Assembly (NCBI GenBank): GCA_030490835.1
Contig: CM059972.1
Location: 51,875,563-51,939,562 of the forward strand
Origin: Annona cherimola
Lineage: Eukaryota; Streptophyta; Magnoliopsida; Magnoliales; Annonaceae
DNA: 64,000 bases
Reading direction: 5' to 3'
The notes beneath the pieces are model-generated. The model searched no databases and was not told the origin of the DNA. It was given only the letters and a program-made list of their open reading frames with translations. Positions within the stretch are counted from its first letter, which is position 1; each line of letters begins with the position of its first letter. Of the stretch, positions 1 to 11,102 are shown piece by piece. The translations under genes and the position numbers were made by a program.

Positions 1-1184
1 TCGTTGTGGTATTTCAGGACTTGGGAGAGCTCCTGCTGCTTATGCCGTTGTTGTTGATGGAGATTGGAAGCCATGATCCTTGCTGTGCAGACTGATTTGG
101 TTTGGATGTTGAGTGGAAGGCGGCAAAGAGGAGAGTGGAACGAGGAAGAGATCCGCGGATGGAGACAGTACAGCATCTTCCACCTTTCTCGCGCCTCTCA
201 CTATTTCTAGCGGCTTCCCTTCCTTTTGGACGACGATATCATGTTTTCTAATGCTGGTCATGGGTAGCTTTTGTTTGATGGCTGGTTGTTCACTTGATTG
301 GAGAAGCTAGAGATTTTCGTGGCTGCCTGTAATTGCTGCTTTAATTGGCTGCCATAAAAATGGGTTCGGTTCAGCGTTGGTGAATTTTGGGGGAAAATGG
401 GGCTGTTCGGTTCTGCTGCCACGGCTTGGAGAAGATGGTGCCGAATCGTGGCTTGGTGTTTGGAAAAAAAAATGGAATTGAGGCTGCCACAATTTGGGGA
501 AGATGGAGTGCAGGTGATTTCGGTGGTGATTGGGTTGAAATAGCAGCTGCCATTTTTATTTGAAGGCTGCTCGGTGGGTTTGAGTTCGTTGTGCGGCGAG
601 AATAATGGCTGCTACGAGTCTGTAACTCTCTACCGGAAGAATCGGAGAAGGAAAGAAGAGAAAGGGGTTGTTCTGTCGATTTTTTCATTGTGGCTTCCCT
701 TGGACGGTGACTGCTTGATTAGACGGGGAGAGGGACGCCATGGCTGCTGAATTTGGGGAAGATGGAGCACCAGAGTATGGTGCTCCGGCGGAGTTCCGAC
801 CGTCTGTACTTATGCAGAAAATAAAAACGTGATTTTCCATATTTGATTTCTGTTAAAATAATTTTACTAAACCCACATAGACTTTTAATTTACTTTTGAG
901 CGCTTTTTGAATTTATTTTATTTTATCTTAAGATTTTACAATGGTTTACTTTGCACCCATATTTCAAAGTTAGCCTATTTAATCCCTTTTAACATGTCCA
1001 ATTATTTTTATAATTTCATATTTTCCAAAATATTGCAAAATGACCCGTTTTATAGCAAAATTAAAGATTCTATCAAAAATATGATTTTCATGGAATTTCA
1101 CTTAAAACATGCATTTAATTAATGTTTTAATACTTAACGGTGTGAATTTAATATAAAATTAAATGAAAATTTTTAGACTTATCA
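1..1184 (-). repeat. 3' LTR of the Athila-type element (partial)
   Basis: Matches 9534-10717 base for base with about 14 substitutions and no length change. It ends ...ACTTATCA on the plus strand, which is the TGATAAGT start of the LTR on the minus strand. The missing part (equivalent to 8312-9533) lies left of the window. Short ORFs inside it occur identically in both copies and show no protein features. Confidence 0.95.
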
Positions 1185-1200
1185 CACCCCCCAACTTAAA
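1185..1200 (-). other. Polypurine tract of the Athila-type element
   Basis: Directly next to the LTR. Read on the minus strand it is a purine-rich run with six consecutive G just before the LTR start TGATAAG, as expected for the plus-strand primer in reverse transcription. The second Athila element has the same arrangement at 27587-27600. Confidence 0.85.
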
Positions 1201-1503
1201 CATTGCTAGTCCCTTAGCAATGGAAATAGTTTAATATATATATATATATACTTTTTTTTTATTCATAATGTACTACTAATTTTTATGAAAATCTAAGTGC
1301 ATTGCTAATAATGATAGTAAGCTTTTAGAAGTAAATTTTCTTTAGTAAATATGAGTAAAATATCTCATGATGCATAAAAGAATATATAACACGTGTATTT
1401 ATGTTCTAATGAACAAATGGGCATTAGATAAATTATTTTCAGCTTATCCAAGCTAAGCAACAGTCATATCAAAATTATGATAGTGACAGTAAATTTTTTT
1501 TTT

Positions 1504-1661
1504 CTTCCCCTCACCATATTTCAGGATATCTAGGGATTTTTTTTTAATTTTATTTTCAGCATTTTTTTCTTCCCCTCACCATATTTCAGGATATTTGGGG
1601 TTTTACATTTTTTTTTTATTTTTTATATTCTCCCCTCACCATATTTCAGGGTATCTGGGGA
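1504..1661 (-). repeat. Three-copy dispersed motif with hairpin potential
   Basis: Copies at 1504-1536, 1569-1600 and 1630-1661, spaced 65 and 61 bp and separated by T-rich sequence. The shared plus-strand core is CCCCTCACCATATTTCAGG followed by a GGG-ending flank. Two more copies lie at 27979-28009 and 28031-28064 in the second Athila element, at the same place relative to the polypurine tract. Each copy can fold with an ATAT/ATAT inner pairing and a CCC/GGG-type outer pairing. Confidence 0.8.
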
Positions 1662-2144
1662 TATAATTTTTTTTTTATAACTAACAGCTATCAATTATAA
1701 TGATATTAAAGATTACTTGCTTGGATGAGAGAGAAAATTTATATTATCAGGATGCCCACAAAGTTCATTGGCGTGTAGGTACAATCAGTGCTAATAAAAA
1801 TTTCAAAAACATCATGAAAATATTTTTACAAATATAACTAATTACAGTTTTCTTCTTTACTTACTACCAAGCATAGCAAATGCACTTTAATTTATCTTCC
1901 TATATATATTTTAATTATTATCATTATTTTAATATTTTTTTGTATATATATATTTATCAAGTTAAACTAACCAGACCCCCCAACTTAAACATTGCTATTT
2001 TTTATAAATATAATTTTATGAAAATAAGATAGCAGAGAAGGAGACAACCTGGGGTGTCATTCTGTAATTGAATAATGCGAGAGTATTTTCTTGCAACAAA
2101 ATGTTCTTTTCCTGCAAAAAGAAACAAACATATATGGGAAATAT

Positions 2145-2190
2145 TGGGTTGCCTCCCAATCAGCGCTAAGTTTAATGTCTTCAGCCAGAC
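2145..2190 (-). other. Conserved noncoding block just after pol
   Basis: A 46-nt block matching 30684-30729 of the second Athila element at 40 of 46 positions, although the elements are otherwise strongly diverged. It contains the inverted repeat TGGGTTGCCTCCCA (4-bp arms) and the palindrome AGCGCT. In both elements it lies a few to some tens of bases downstream of the coding region. Function unknown. Confidence 0.75.
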
Positions 2191-2205
2191 ATTGTGAAGT
2201 TTAGT

Positions 2206-5200
2206 TCAATAAGGGTCAATTAGTCCAACCTTTTCAATAATCTTATCATTAGAGATGTCCTCAATATATGGCTTAAGTCGTTGACCATTTACTGTAAAAA
2301 TAGTTCCACTCTTCGGATCACGAATTTTCACAACACCGTAATGGAATACTTTATCCACAATGAAAGGTCCATCCCAACGAGATCTTAATTTTCCAGGAAA
2401 TAAGCGTAACTTTGAATTAAATAGCCATACTTTTTGATTGGGCTCGAAGGTTTTTCTAGATATATGTTTGTCATGAAATATTTTCATTCTGTTTTTATAA
2501 ATTTGAGAATTTTCATACGCTTCTTTGCGTAATTCTTCCAACTCATTTAATTGCAGCTTTCGATGTGATCCTGCAGTATTTAAATCCAAATTGTATTGCT
2601 TGATAGCCCAATAGGCTTTATGTTCTAATTCCACTGGGAGATGACAAGCTTTTCCATACACTAACCTGAAAGGAGACATTCCAATAGGAGTTTTAAATGC
2701 TGTTCTATAAGCCCATAGTGCATCATCTAATTTATCTGACCAATCTTTACGATCGGGCCTAACAGTCTTTTGCAATATATTCTTAATTTCCCTATTAGAA
2801 ACCTCTACTTGACCACTGGTTTGAGGATGGTAAGTTGTGGCAATTTTATGGGTGATTCCATATTTCTTTAGTAAGGCTCTAAACTGGTAGTTGGTAAAAT
2901 GTGTTCCGCCGTCGCTAATGATAGCTCTAGGAAAACCAAATCGAGAAAAAATATTTTTCTGAATGAATTTTAAAACTACCTTGTGATCATTAGTCCTAGT
3001 TGCGGCAGCCTCAATCCATTTAGATACATAGTCTACTGCCACTAAGATGTATTCATATCCATAAGATGGTGGAAATGGCCCCATAAAGTCTATTCCCCAT
3101 ACATCAAATATTTCCACGATAAGAATAGGGTTCAAAGGCATCATATTTCTTTTTGTGGTATTTCCTATTGCTTGACATTTAATGCAAGATTGGCTAAAAT
3201 TGTAGGCATCTTTGAAAAGAGTTGGCCAATAAAAACCACATTGCAATACCTTAGCTGCCGTTTTCTTTCCTGAAAAGTGTCCTCCACATTCAAGATTGTG
3301 GCAAAAATTTAAAATACTTTGTTGCTCATTTTCTGGAACACATCTGCGAATAATATTATCAGAACAAATTTTAAAAAGTTCTGGATCTTCCCAAATATAA
3401 TATTTATCTTGAGCAAAGAATCTATCTCTTTCTTGCTTTGTCCAATCTTTTGGAATCTGCCCTACTGCTTTATAATTGACAATGTGTGCAAACCATGGAG
3501 GCGATGTTTGAGTAATAGCTAAAAGATACTCATCTGGAAAAGAGTCATTTATAGATGTGCTTTTTGGTGTAATAATTCGAGAAAGATGATCAGCAACTAC
3601 ATTTTCAGAACCTTTTTTATCTCGTATTTCAAGATCAAATTCTTGTAATAAGAGAATCCATCTAATAAGTCTTGGTTTTGCCTCTTTTTTAGATAATAGA
3701 TATTTCAACGCTGAATGATCGGAGTAGATGATAACTTTGGCTCCTAGTAAATAAGAACGAAATTTCTCAAGGGCAAATACTACTGCAAGCAGTTCTTTTT
3801 CTGTAGTGGTATAATTGATTTGGGCATCAGTAAGTGTATGACTTGCATAATAAATTACCACGGGCTTCTTATTTACCCTTTGCCCTAAAATAGCCCCAAC
3901 AGCGAAATCAGAGGCATCACACATAATTTCAAATGGGAGGGCCCAATCAAGAGATTGAAGAATTGGAGCTTTAGTTAATGCTTCTTTTAGTAGCTCAAAT
4001 GCTGTTAGGCACGATTCATCTAGATTGAATGGAGAATCTTTACATAGTAAACTTGTTAATGGTCTAGAGATTTTAGAAAAGTCTTGAATAAATCGTCGAT
4101 AGAAACCAGCATGACCAAGGAATGATCTAATTTGTCTCACTGAAGTTGGAGGAGGTAGATTAGTAATTAAATCGATTTTAGCTTTATCTACTTCTATCCC
4201 TCGTTCTGAGACTATATGGCCAAGAACTATTCCTTCATTGACCATAAAATGGCTCTTTTCCCAACTCAATACTAGATTCTTTTCTATACATCTTTTTAAC
4301 ACTTTTTCTAAATTTTCCAAACAAATGTCAAATGACTCGCCAAAAAGTGAAAAATCATCCATAAAAATTTCAAGAAATTCCCCTACCATATCTGAGAAGA
4401 TTGCCATCATACACCTTTGAAAGGTTGCCGGTGCGTTACATAGCCCGAAAGGCATTCTCCTAAATGCAAATGTGCCGTATGGGCAAGTAAAGGTGGTCTT
4501 TTCTTGATCTTCTGGATAAATAGCAACCTGATTGTATCCTGAATATCCATCTAGAAAACAAAAGTATTTTTGACCTGCTAATTTTTCTAAGATTTGATCA
4601 ATGAATGGGAGTGGAAAATGATCTTTCTTAGTCATAGCATTTAATTTTCTATAATCAATGCAGACTCTCCATCCTGTGGTCAATCTAGTAGGTACTACTT
4701 CACCTTTTTCATTGGTTATAACTGTGAGTCCAGATTTCTTTGGTACGACTTGAGTTGGGCTTACCCATTTACTATCAGAAATTGGATAAATGATTCCTGC
4801 GTCAAGCCATTTGACAACTTCCTTCTTCACTACCTCCTTCATAATAGGATTTAGTCTTCTTTGCATTTCTCTACTTGGTTTAGCATTTTCCTCTAAGTAT
4901 ATGTGATGCATGCAAATAGATGGGCTTATTCCTTTTAAATCAGACATTGACCAACCTATAGCGCTTTTATGCATTCTAAGAATATTAACAAGCTGTTTTT
5001 CTTGAGTTGTAGTTAGATTTGAGGCTTTCACTATTGGTAGTGTTTGATTAGGACCCAGAAATGCATATTTAAGAGAGGTAGGAAGAGATTTAAGTTCAAG
5101 TTGTGGTGGTAACTCAGTAGATGGAGGTGAGGGCTGAGATTGCAAAATTGGTAAAGGTTTAACAGTATTCCAATTGTTAAAGAGTTGAGGGCAATTATTT

Positions 5201-7020
5201 AAAGCATTTACCTCATTTATGGCATCATGTTCAAAATCGAGCGTGAAGCTTGACAAATCATTGATAATATCAACCGCAAAACACCCGTCATCACCGTTTG
5301 GGTACTTAGAAGCTTTAAAAATATCAATTCTGAATTTTTCACCCCCAAATGAGATGTCCATTATACCAGTTTCACAATTAATATTAGCTTTTGCAGTGGC
5401 TAAGAACGGCCGCCCTAAAATGATAGGTGCATTGTTTAGCTCTGAATTCGAGGTCATGTCAAGAATAAGAAAATCCACTGGGAAATAACAATCATTAATC
5501 TTTATTATGACATCTTCAATAAGTCCTCGTGGAGTTTTCACCGATTTGTCTGCAAGTTGTAGAATGACTGAAGTGGGTTTTAATTCTCCCATGTTAAATT
5601 TTTCATAAACATAAGTGGGTAAGAGATTAACACTAGCCCCAAGGTCTAAAAGTGCTTTATCAAATGTTATTCCGCCTATGTCACAAGAAATGAGTGGGGT
5701 ACCAGGATCTTGTAATTTTTGTGGCAATTTATCTAAAATTGCTGCACTCGCCTCTGCTAGGAGCATGATCTTTTGAGGAGCGGACCGAGGTTCTCTCTTT
5801 TGAGTGCAAAGGTCTTTCAAGAATTTTGCATAGGCTGGAACATGTTTGATAGCGTCAATAAGAGGAATGTTAATATTAACTTGTTTGAACAACTCCATCA
5901 TTTCCTCGTTTTGTGCAAGTTTTTGTTTATTAGCAGATTTAGCTTTTAAGGCACTCGGAAAGGGGGTTACAGGTTGATATTTACTGGGGTCTTTATCTAT
6001 TGTTTCTTTTCCTTTATCTTCTCCCCCAAACTCGGTTTCTACCAATTCTTCGTCATCCTCTAAAATTTCTTTTTGTTCTGTTTGACTAGAATTTTCATTA
6101 ATAACTTTAGATTTATACGGGTCTTCTAAAATTTTACCACTTCTTAGCGTAGAAATCGCTCTTGCATTTTCAAATTGTGGGTTTTTTATTATACCTGGTT
6201 TATTTTGAAAACCTGGAGGGTAATTTCTTGGATTGGGTATTCGTTGACTGGGTAGATGTCCTACCTCTCTTTTTCTGTTTTCTTCAGCTACCTGACCTAT
6301 TTGACTTTCCAACTTAGATATAGATTGTTGGAGAAGTTGTTCTAATTTTGCAACTCTTTCATTAACATCATTAGCTGGCGAAGGGGGTTGGTAGCTTGAT
6401 GAATAATTGGCTGGCGACTCAATTTGCGGTCCTTTTGAGTACGCATTGGTTTGAAAATTATATTGCGGTTGTTGATTTTGGTAATAATTTTGTGTTGAAG
6501 GTTTGGAAAAATGTGAAGTAGAAGGATTTGCAACTTGGTATTGAGTTTGATTTTTCCAAGAAAAATTAGGATGATTTCTCCAACCTGGATTATAGGTATT
6601 TGAGTATGGATCATTGTTTGGTTTGGAAAATCCTTGAGCTGCCTGCACTTGCTCTTGGATGAAAGGTGGGAGTTGAGTTGCAGTAGGGCATTCACTTATA
6701 GCATGCGTTGGGCTTGAACACAAAGCACAAATTTCTTGAGGTGATTGAAAATTAGGATATGGACAAGGTGGAGGTTTATTATTCCACATTTTTTCTAATT
6801 TTTCTAATTTTTGTGCAATAAAATTTATATCTATTCTTGAATTAGGTTCCATGTGATTTCTAACTTCATATAATCCTGCCTTTTTAGATGAGCCCATATT
6901 TCTTTCATATGATGATAATGAAGCATGATTTATGGAATTTTCACTAAGCATTTCAAATAAATCATATGCTTCATCTTCACTTTTACTCATAAATGCTCCT
7001 CCACATGATGCGTCTACCAT
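2206..7020 (-). CDS. pol: Athila-type polyprotein: gag C-terminus, protease, RT, RNase H, integrase
   Basis: 1604 residues open, in frame with the gag ORF upstream, from which one TAA at 7021-7023 separates it. Visible in order: gag zinc knuckle CX2CX4HX4C at residues 98-111; aspartic protease with DLGA (Asp459) instead of DTG, usual in Athila; reverse transcriptase with LDGYSGYNQ (Asp824) and FMDD (Asp888, Asp889); RNase H with CDASDF (Asp1035); integrase zinc domain starting about His1241; integrase core Asp1311, Asp1370, Glu1406, a DD35E spacing. There is no chromodomain. The protein would make cDNA and insert it. All catalytic residues are present. The annotated start ATG directly follows the stop and is probably not the natural start, because the VDASCGG text after it normally lies inside gag. 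Confidence 0.93.
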   Translation of the reverse strand: MVDASCGGAFMSKSEDEAYDLFEMLSENSINHASLSSYERNMGSSKKAGLYEVRNHMEPNSRIDINFIAQKLEKLEKMWNNKPPPCPYPNFQSPQEICALCSSPTHAISECPTATQLPPFIQEQVQAAQGFSKPNNDPYSNTYNPGWRNHPNFSWKNQTQYQVANPSTSHFSKPSTQNYYQNQQPQYNFQTNAYSKGPQIESPANYSSSYQPPSPANDVNERVAKLEQLLQQSISKLESQIGQVAEENRKREVGHLPSQRIPNPRNYPPGFQNKPGIIKNPQFENARAISTLRSGKILEDPYKSKVINENSSQTEQKEILEDDEELVETEFGGEDKGKETIDKDPSKYQPVTPFPSALKAKSANKQKLAQNEEMMELFKQVNINIPLIDAIKHVPAYAKFLKDLCTQKREPRSAPQKIMLLAEASAAILDKLPQKLQDPGTPLISCDIGGITFDKALLDLGASVNLLPTYVYEKFNMGELKPTSVILQLADKSVKTPRGLIEDVIIKINDCYFPVDFLILDMTSNSELNNAPIILGRPFLATAKANINCETGIMDISFGGEKFRIDIFKASKYPNGDDGCFAVDIINDLSSFTLDFEHDAINEVNALNNCPQLFNNWNTVKPLPILQSQPSPPSTELPPQLELKSLPTSLKYAFLGPNQTLPIVKASNLTTTQEKQLVNILRMHKSAIGWSMSDLKGISPSICMHHIYLEENAKPSREMQRRLNPIMKEVVKKEVVKWLDAGIIYPISDSKWVSPTQVVPKKSGLTVITNEKGEVVPTRLTTGWRVCIDYRKLNAMTKKDHFPLPFIDQILEKLAGQKYFCFLDGYSGYNQVAIYPEDQEKTTFTCPYGTFAFRRMPFGLCNAPATFQRCMMAIFSDMVGEFLEIFMDDFSLFGESFDICLENLEKVLKRCIEKNLVLSWEKSHFMVNEGIVLGHIVSERGIEVDKAKIDLITNLPPPTSVRQIRSFLGHAGFYRRFIQDFSKISRPLTSLLCKDSPFNLDESCLTAFELLKEALTKAPILQSLDWALPFEIMCDASDFAVGAILGQRVNKKPVVIYYASHTLTDAQINYTTTEKELLAVVFALEKFRSYLLGAKVIIYSDHSALKYLLSKKEAKPRLIRWILLLQEFDLEIRDKKGSENVVADHLSRIITPKSTSINDSFPDEYLLAITQTSPPWFAHIVNYKAVGQIPKDWTKQERDRFFAQDKYYIWEDPELFKICSDNIIRRCVPENEQQSILNFCHNLECGGHFSGKKTAAKVLQCGFYWPTLFKDAYNFSQSCIKCQAIGNTTKRNMMPLNPILIVEIFDVWGIDFMGPFPPSYGYEYILVAVDYVSKWIEAAATRTNDHKVVLKFIQKNIFSRFGFPRAIISDGGTHFTNYQFRALLKKYGITHKIATTYHPQTSGQVEVSNREIKNILQKTVRPDRKDWSDKLDDALWAYRTAFKTPIGMSPFRLVYGKACHLPVELEHKAYWAIKQYNLDLNTAGSHRKLQLNELEELRKEAYENSQIYKNRMKIFHDKHISRKTFEPNQKVWLFNSKLRLFPGKLRSRWDGPFIVDKVFHYGVVKIRDPKSGTIFTVNGQRLKPYIEDISNDKIIEKVGLIDPY

Positions 7021-7686
7021 TTATTTATAATGCTCGGCTAATCCTTCATAAAATGCTTGGACAATTTGCCATTTAGATAATCCGTGATGCGGACATTTTC
7101 TTAATAATTCTTTTAATCTTTCTCGGGATTCATGGATTTGCTCCCCAGGTGTTTGGGAAAATTGGGTAATTGCTCTTCTCATGGTATTGGTTCGGCCAAT
7201 GGGATAGAATTTTTTTAAAAATTCTTGTTGCATCATATTCCAAGTAGTAATAGGTTTACTTAGCGTACCTAACCAATATTTAGCCTTATCTTTGAGGGAA
7301 AATGGAAAAAGCCTCAATTTGAGAGCGTCGTCAGAAAAACCTTGTATTTTCACTGTGGAGCAAATTTCTAAAAATTCATCCAGATGCCTATAAGGATCTT
7401 CATTAGTATTTCCATAAAAAGATGGAAGCATTTGGATGGTTCCTGGTTTGATTTCATATTGATTGGCTTGCGTTTGAGGTAGTTGAATGCAAGAAGAAGG
7501 ATTATAATTGGTTGGAATGAAATATTCTTTCATTTGTTTAGGAGGATCGGGTTCAGGATTATTAATTTCTAACATTCGATTTTGATCCATTATATATTTT
7601 TGTGATTTTCTTAATTGATGTAGGAATCTTTCAATTTCAAGGTTTGGTTCTATCAAATCAGGATTTAAAGATTTCCTACCATGCAT
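7021..7686 (-). CDS. gag: Athila-type gag, N-terminal part, ended by in-frame TAA
   Basis: 221 residues. The text around FPFSLKDKAKYWL and the FYEGL motif matches the plant retrotransposon gag domain that forms the virus-like particle. The ORF runs in the same frame as the downstream pol and stops at TAA (7021-7023), immediately followed by an ATG. In related elements this stretch is continuous, so the stop is most simply a nonsense mutation in an otherwise open frame of about 1826 codons. The start is the first ATG after an upstream in-frame stop region. Readthrough or reinitiation is possible but unproven. Confidence 0.88.
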   Translation of the reverse strand: MHGRKSLNPDLIEPNLEIERFLHQLRKSQKYIMDQNRMLEINNPEPDPPKQMKEYFIPTNYNPSSCIQLPQTQANQYEIKPGTIQMLPSFYGNTNEDPYRHLDEFLEICSTVKIQGFSDDALKLRLFPFSLKDKAKYWLGTLSKPITTWNMMQQEFLKKFYPIGRTNTMRRAITQFSQTPGEQIHESRERLKELLRKCPHHGLSKWQIVQAFYEGLAEHYK

Positions 7687-8287
7687 ATATCATTAGAGGA
7701 ATTTTTTTTTTTTTTAGCGTGCTATGATAAGCCGTTAAATGGACCTAAAAGGGGTAAGGCGAGTTCAAAAATATATAACTATGAACTGAACGAGAGAATA
7801 AAATATGCAAGCACCAAGAAGAAAAGTAATAACAATAATAAATATGAGATATGAAATTTTTTTTTTTTTTTTCAGAATAAATGTGTAAATGCGCAACCAA
7901 ATATAAAATGCAAGTTAGCGGGTTAGCTAGTTAGATATAATGCAAGTTAATGACAGAAATTAAACGTGCAAAAAGTAAAATGTAAACGGTGTAGAAAAGG
8001 GGTTCAAGATCAGAAATGAGAATAAATATGAAAAGGTGTAGACATGGGGGTTAAAGAAGGGAAATGCAAACGTTAAAGCTTTTAGATGATGCGAGTTTTT
8101 AGAATTTTTTTAAATGATGCAAGTTAGTCAATCACACCCATGTATCTTAATTAGACGCAATTAGTAGTTAGTAGCATAAAGAAAGCAGATAAGAAATTTA
8201 AAAGGAAGCATAACAGGTAACATGAAATAAAACAACACCAGATGAGATTTAAGAAGATTTAAGGAGAATAATTCAAAATATCATGCC
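7687..8287 (-). other. 5' leader of the Athila-type element
   Basis: 600 bp between primer site and gag, AT-rich with no ORF. It includes a 16-T run at 7857-7872 (poly-A in the RNA). I see no other clear signal. Confidence 0.75.
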
Positions 8288-8305
8288 TCCCCGGCAACGG
8301 CGCCA
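8288..8305 (-). other. Primer binding site, tRNA-Asp type
   Basis: On the minus strand this reads TGGCGCCGTTGCCGGGGA, the Athila-type site complementary to the 3' end of tRNA-Asp. It lies 6 nt from the LTR edge at 8312, the expected position for first-strand priming. Confidence 0.93.
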
Positions 8306-8466
8306 AAAACTTGATGCGTACGAAGTGCTTGTCGTTAAGAGCACTGTGATCACCAGTTTAATTTAAATTAACCGAAACACATTAAAGCTACCACTATACG
8401 AGTGATAGTGTAGAATAATGGTGAGTCGGGTCGAATCCACAGAGAGGCTATATATTCTGAATTATT

Positions 8467-8620
8467 TTAAGCAAAAATAAAAGAGAAAAGTGAAAGAGGG
8501 TGCAGAGAAGAAAAAGAAAGAAATTAGGAAGAAAGGAGAAGAAATTAGAGAGAGAAGAAAGAAGAGAGAGAAAGCATATAAATAAGAGAGAGAAAGAGAC
8601 AGAGAAAGGAAAGAAGAAAT
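8467..8620. repeat. Purine-rich tract inside the LTR
   Basis: About 150 bp with almost only A and G on the plus strand (many AGAGAGA and GAAGAAA words). On the transcribed minus strand this is a polypyrimidine leader in U5. Such tracts can form triplex DNA, but no function is shown here. Confidence 0.7.
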
Positions 8621-8818
8621 TGCAAATAATTAAATCTAAACTAGGACAGTAATTAAAAGACTACAGAAATTAATCTACGAAAGCAGAAATGAAAATTGCA
8701 TTAAATGTAATCTAAGAATTACAATGCATAAAGCGATAAATCTATGCTAAATATTACAAATCTAAAATTAACAACTACAAAGCATTAAAGAAAAACTATA
8801 ATTAACAGAAATTTACTT

Positions 8819-8820
8819 AC
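8819..8820 (-). promoter_or_regulatory. Candidate 5' splice site in the Athila LTR leader
   Basis: The minus strand reads GGG|GTAAGT about 145 nt downstream of the TATA box. It matches the plant donor consensus and has counterparts at the same relative place in the Tekay/Del-like LTRs. Use as a splice site is inference. Confidence 0.4.
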
Positions 8821-8962
8821 CCCAATTCTTGCTTGGAAACCACTCTTTTTGATGAGCAATACAAGCTCTTAAATTTTTCCCACTTGGCAAGGGTCCCACC
8901 TCAATGGGTCCCACTTCAAGTGATGGGAGAGAGAGTTCTGTTGGGATGAGTGGAGGGGCCCT

Positions 8963-8971
8963 CCTTTTATA
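8963..8971 (-). promoter_or_regulatory. TATA box of the Athila LTR
   Basis: The minus strand reads TATAAAAGG in a GC-richer setting, a near-ideal plant TATA box. It would place the start of transcription near 8935-8940 and so define U3 and R. The equivalent part of the other LTR lies outside the window. Confidence 0.7.
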
Positions 8972-10717
8972 GTTGTGGGAGGGACCCTCCCTCTAACGTT
9001 GAGTTCGATGTGGGATTGCTTGCGCGAGGCTGCTTTGGCTTCTTGTTGCCTGTTTCTTCTTGTTGCATGAACTTGGCCGTTCGATTTCTTCCTACCTGAA
9101 GCCTTGGAATGGTCGTGCTTGACTGCTGCCAGTTCAGATGAAGAATGGGATTTAGTCCGCATAGAGTGGTCTGGAGCACAAATTCGTCGGAGGACTGAAA
9201 AGGGCTGGGGCGTGGGTGGTGGAATGGGTGAGCTGCAATTGCTACCGCGAACGTTGATGAGAGTTGCCGGAGGAGATGCTTCCAATGCTTCAGATTGGTG
9301 CTGATGACAACCAGTTTGCAATTGCAGATATTTATGCTGCTATATTAAACAAATTGGGAAACAAGGCTCGTCGATTGTTTAGGTTAGGCGGTGGATTTGG
9401 AGAAAAAAAATTGTCATCGCCCCTTCCGCCGGTGAGATGTGGTGGTGGTAGGTAGCGGCGGAATGGATTGGGCTGGTTTGCCCAATCCAGGCCATGAGGG
9501 CCACGAGCGTAGCGGGTGAGGGAGTGCTTCGTCTCGTTGTGGTATTTCAGGACTTGGGAGAGCTCCTGCTGCTTATGCCGTTGTTGTTGATGGAGATTGG
9601 AAGCCATGATCCTTGCTGTGCAGACTGATTTGGTTTGGATGTTGAGTGGAAGGCGGCAAAGAGGAGAGTGGAACGAGGAAGAGATCCGCGGATGGAGACA
9701 GTACAGCATCTTCCACCTTTCTCGCGCCTCTCGCTATTTCTAGCGGCTTCCCTTCCTTTTGGACGACGATATCATGTTTGCTAATGCTGGTCATGGGTAG
9801 CTTTTGTTTGATGGCTGGTTGTTCACTTGATTGGAGAAGCTAGAGATTTTCGTGGCTGCCTGTAATTGATGCTTTAATTGGCTGCCATAAAAATGGGTTC
9901 GGTTCAGCGTTGGTGAATTTTGGGGGAAAATGGGGCTGTTCGGTTCTGCTGCCACGGCTTGGAGAAGACGGTGCTGAATCGTGGCTTGGTGTTTGAAAAA
10001 AAAAATGGAATTGAGGCTGCCACAATTTGGGGAAGATGGAGTGCAGGTGATTTCGGTGCTGATTGGGTTGAAATAGCAGCTGCCATTTTTATTTGAAGGC
10101 TGCTCGGTGGGTTTGAGTTCGTTGTGCGGCGAGAATAATGGCTGCTACGAGTCTGTAACTCTCTGCCGGAAGAATCGGAGAAGGAAAGAAGAGAAAGGGG
10201 CTGTTCTGTCGTTTTTTTCATTGTGGCTTCCCTTGGACGGTGACTGCTTGATTAGACGGGGAGAGGGACGCCATGGCTGCTGAATTTGGGGAAGATGGAG
10301 CACCAGAGTATGGTGCTCCGGCGGAGTTCCGACCGTCTGTACTTATGCATAAAATAAAAACGTGATTTTCCATATTTGATTTCTATTAAAATAATTTTAC
10401 TAAACCCACATAGACTTTTAATTTACTTTTGAGCGCTTTTTGAATTTATTTTATTTTATCTTAAGATTTTACAATGGTTTACTTTGCACCCATATTTCAA
10501 AGTTAGCCTATTTAATCCCTTTTAACATATCCAATTATTTTTATAATTTTATATTTTCCAAAATATTGCAAAATGACCCGTTTTATAGCAAAATTAAAGA
10601 TTCTATCAAAAATATGATTTTCATGGAATTTCACTTAAAACATGCATTTAATTAATGTTTTAATACTTAACGGTGTGAATTTAATATAAAATTAAATGAA
10701 AATTTTTAGACTTATCA

Positions 10718-11102
10718 GGCATGCACATGTACCGGGTTTGTAGACGTAACCTATCGGTTAACTCTTCCTATTAACCTTGGTTGTGCGGCTTTTCCACGTC
10801 CTTGCGATGTTGGTGCTTAGCCAATTCACACAATCACAATCATGTGATATCATCCATCATCATAAACATTACTACTATCATAATCATATATCATGCATTT
10901 CATCATGATAATCACATATCTAATCATCATAAAATCATGCATACCTCAATATATAATTCAATCATTATACTTAGGCTTTTCCATGCCAATTTATCAGTCC
11001 ATGTTCTGATACCATCTTCTGGGCATCATACTTATCCTTTCATCATCCTTTATTTTCTCCTTCCCACGCCTGTTTACCAATTCTTGCTCTGATACCATCT
11101 TC
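10718..11102 (-). mobile_element. Leader fragment of a Tekay/Del-like element, cut by the Athila insertion
   Basis: Noncoding sequence between the Athila LTR edge and the LTR at 11103. It holds an initiator-Met primer site at 11086-11097 and, 85 bp to the left, a second partial copy of the same site at 11004-11019. The stretch 10795-10990 is rich in CAT/ATC words. The rest of this element is not visible to the left, so the Athila element inserted here and the remainder lies outside the window or is lost. Confidence 0.75.
11086..11097 (-). other. Primer binding site, initiator tRNA-Met type
   Basis: The minus strand reads TGGTATCAGAGC, five bases from the LTR end GGCGCCACA. This is the standard plant Met-i primer site. 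A tandem copy of the last part lies at 11004-11019. Confidence 0.88.

Larger units (their letters stand above)
1201..2205 (-). other. 3' noncoding internal region of the Athila-type element
   Basis: About 1 kb between the pol stop and the polypurine tract with no usable ORF, so no envelope-like gene is present. It holds an AT dinucleotide run at 1232-1250, three copies of a conserved hairpin-like motif (1504-1661), and at 2145-2190 a block shared with the second Athila element. The rest is AT-rich sequence in which I see nothing further. Confidence 0.8.
1..10717 (-). mobile_element. Athila-type Ty3/gypsy retrotransposon, left-truncated by window
   Basis: Element on the minus strand, about 11.9 kb if the cut LTR is counted in full. 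Order in its own direction: 5' LTR (8312-10717), tRNA-Asp primer site, leader, gag, pol, 3' noncoding region, polypurine tract, 3' LTR (1-1184, rest outside the window). Assignment to the Athila lineage rests on the primer site, RT and integrase wording, absence of a chromodomain and the DLGA protease motif. By eye the two LTR copies differ at about 14 of 1184 shared positions, so the insertion is recent. It landed in the leader of an older element. The left TSD lies outside the window; the right flank begins GGCAT. Confidence 0.93.
8312..10717 (-). repeat. 5' LTR of the Athila-type element (complete, 2406 bp)
   Basis: Begins TGATGCGTA and ends ACTTATCA on the plus strand, with TGAT/ATCA terminal inverted repeats. 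The right edge is fixed by the end of identity with 1-1184, the left edge by the primer site. U3 runs from 10717 down to about the TATA box at 8963-8971, giving U3 of about 1.75 kb and R-U5 of about 0.65 kb. Confidence 0.93.

Noticed and set aside
1504..1661. Regularly spaced repeats that could suggest a CRISPR array
   Set aside because: Three degenerate copies with T-rich spacers, in a plant retrotransposon, with no cas genes.
1185..2205. Possible envelope-like gene in the Athila element
   Set aside because: Some Athila elements carry one here, but this region has no ORF of useful length on the minus strand.
2206..7020. Chromodomain at the integrase end
   Set aside because: The C-terminus after the integrase core lacks chromodomain text, which fits Athila and not chromoviruses.
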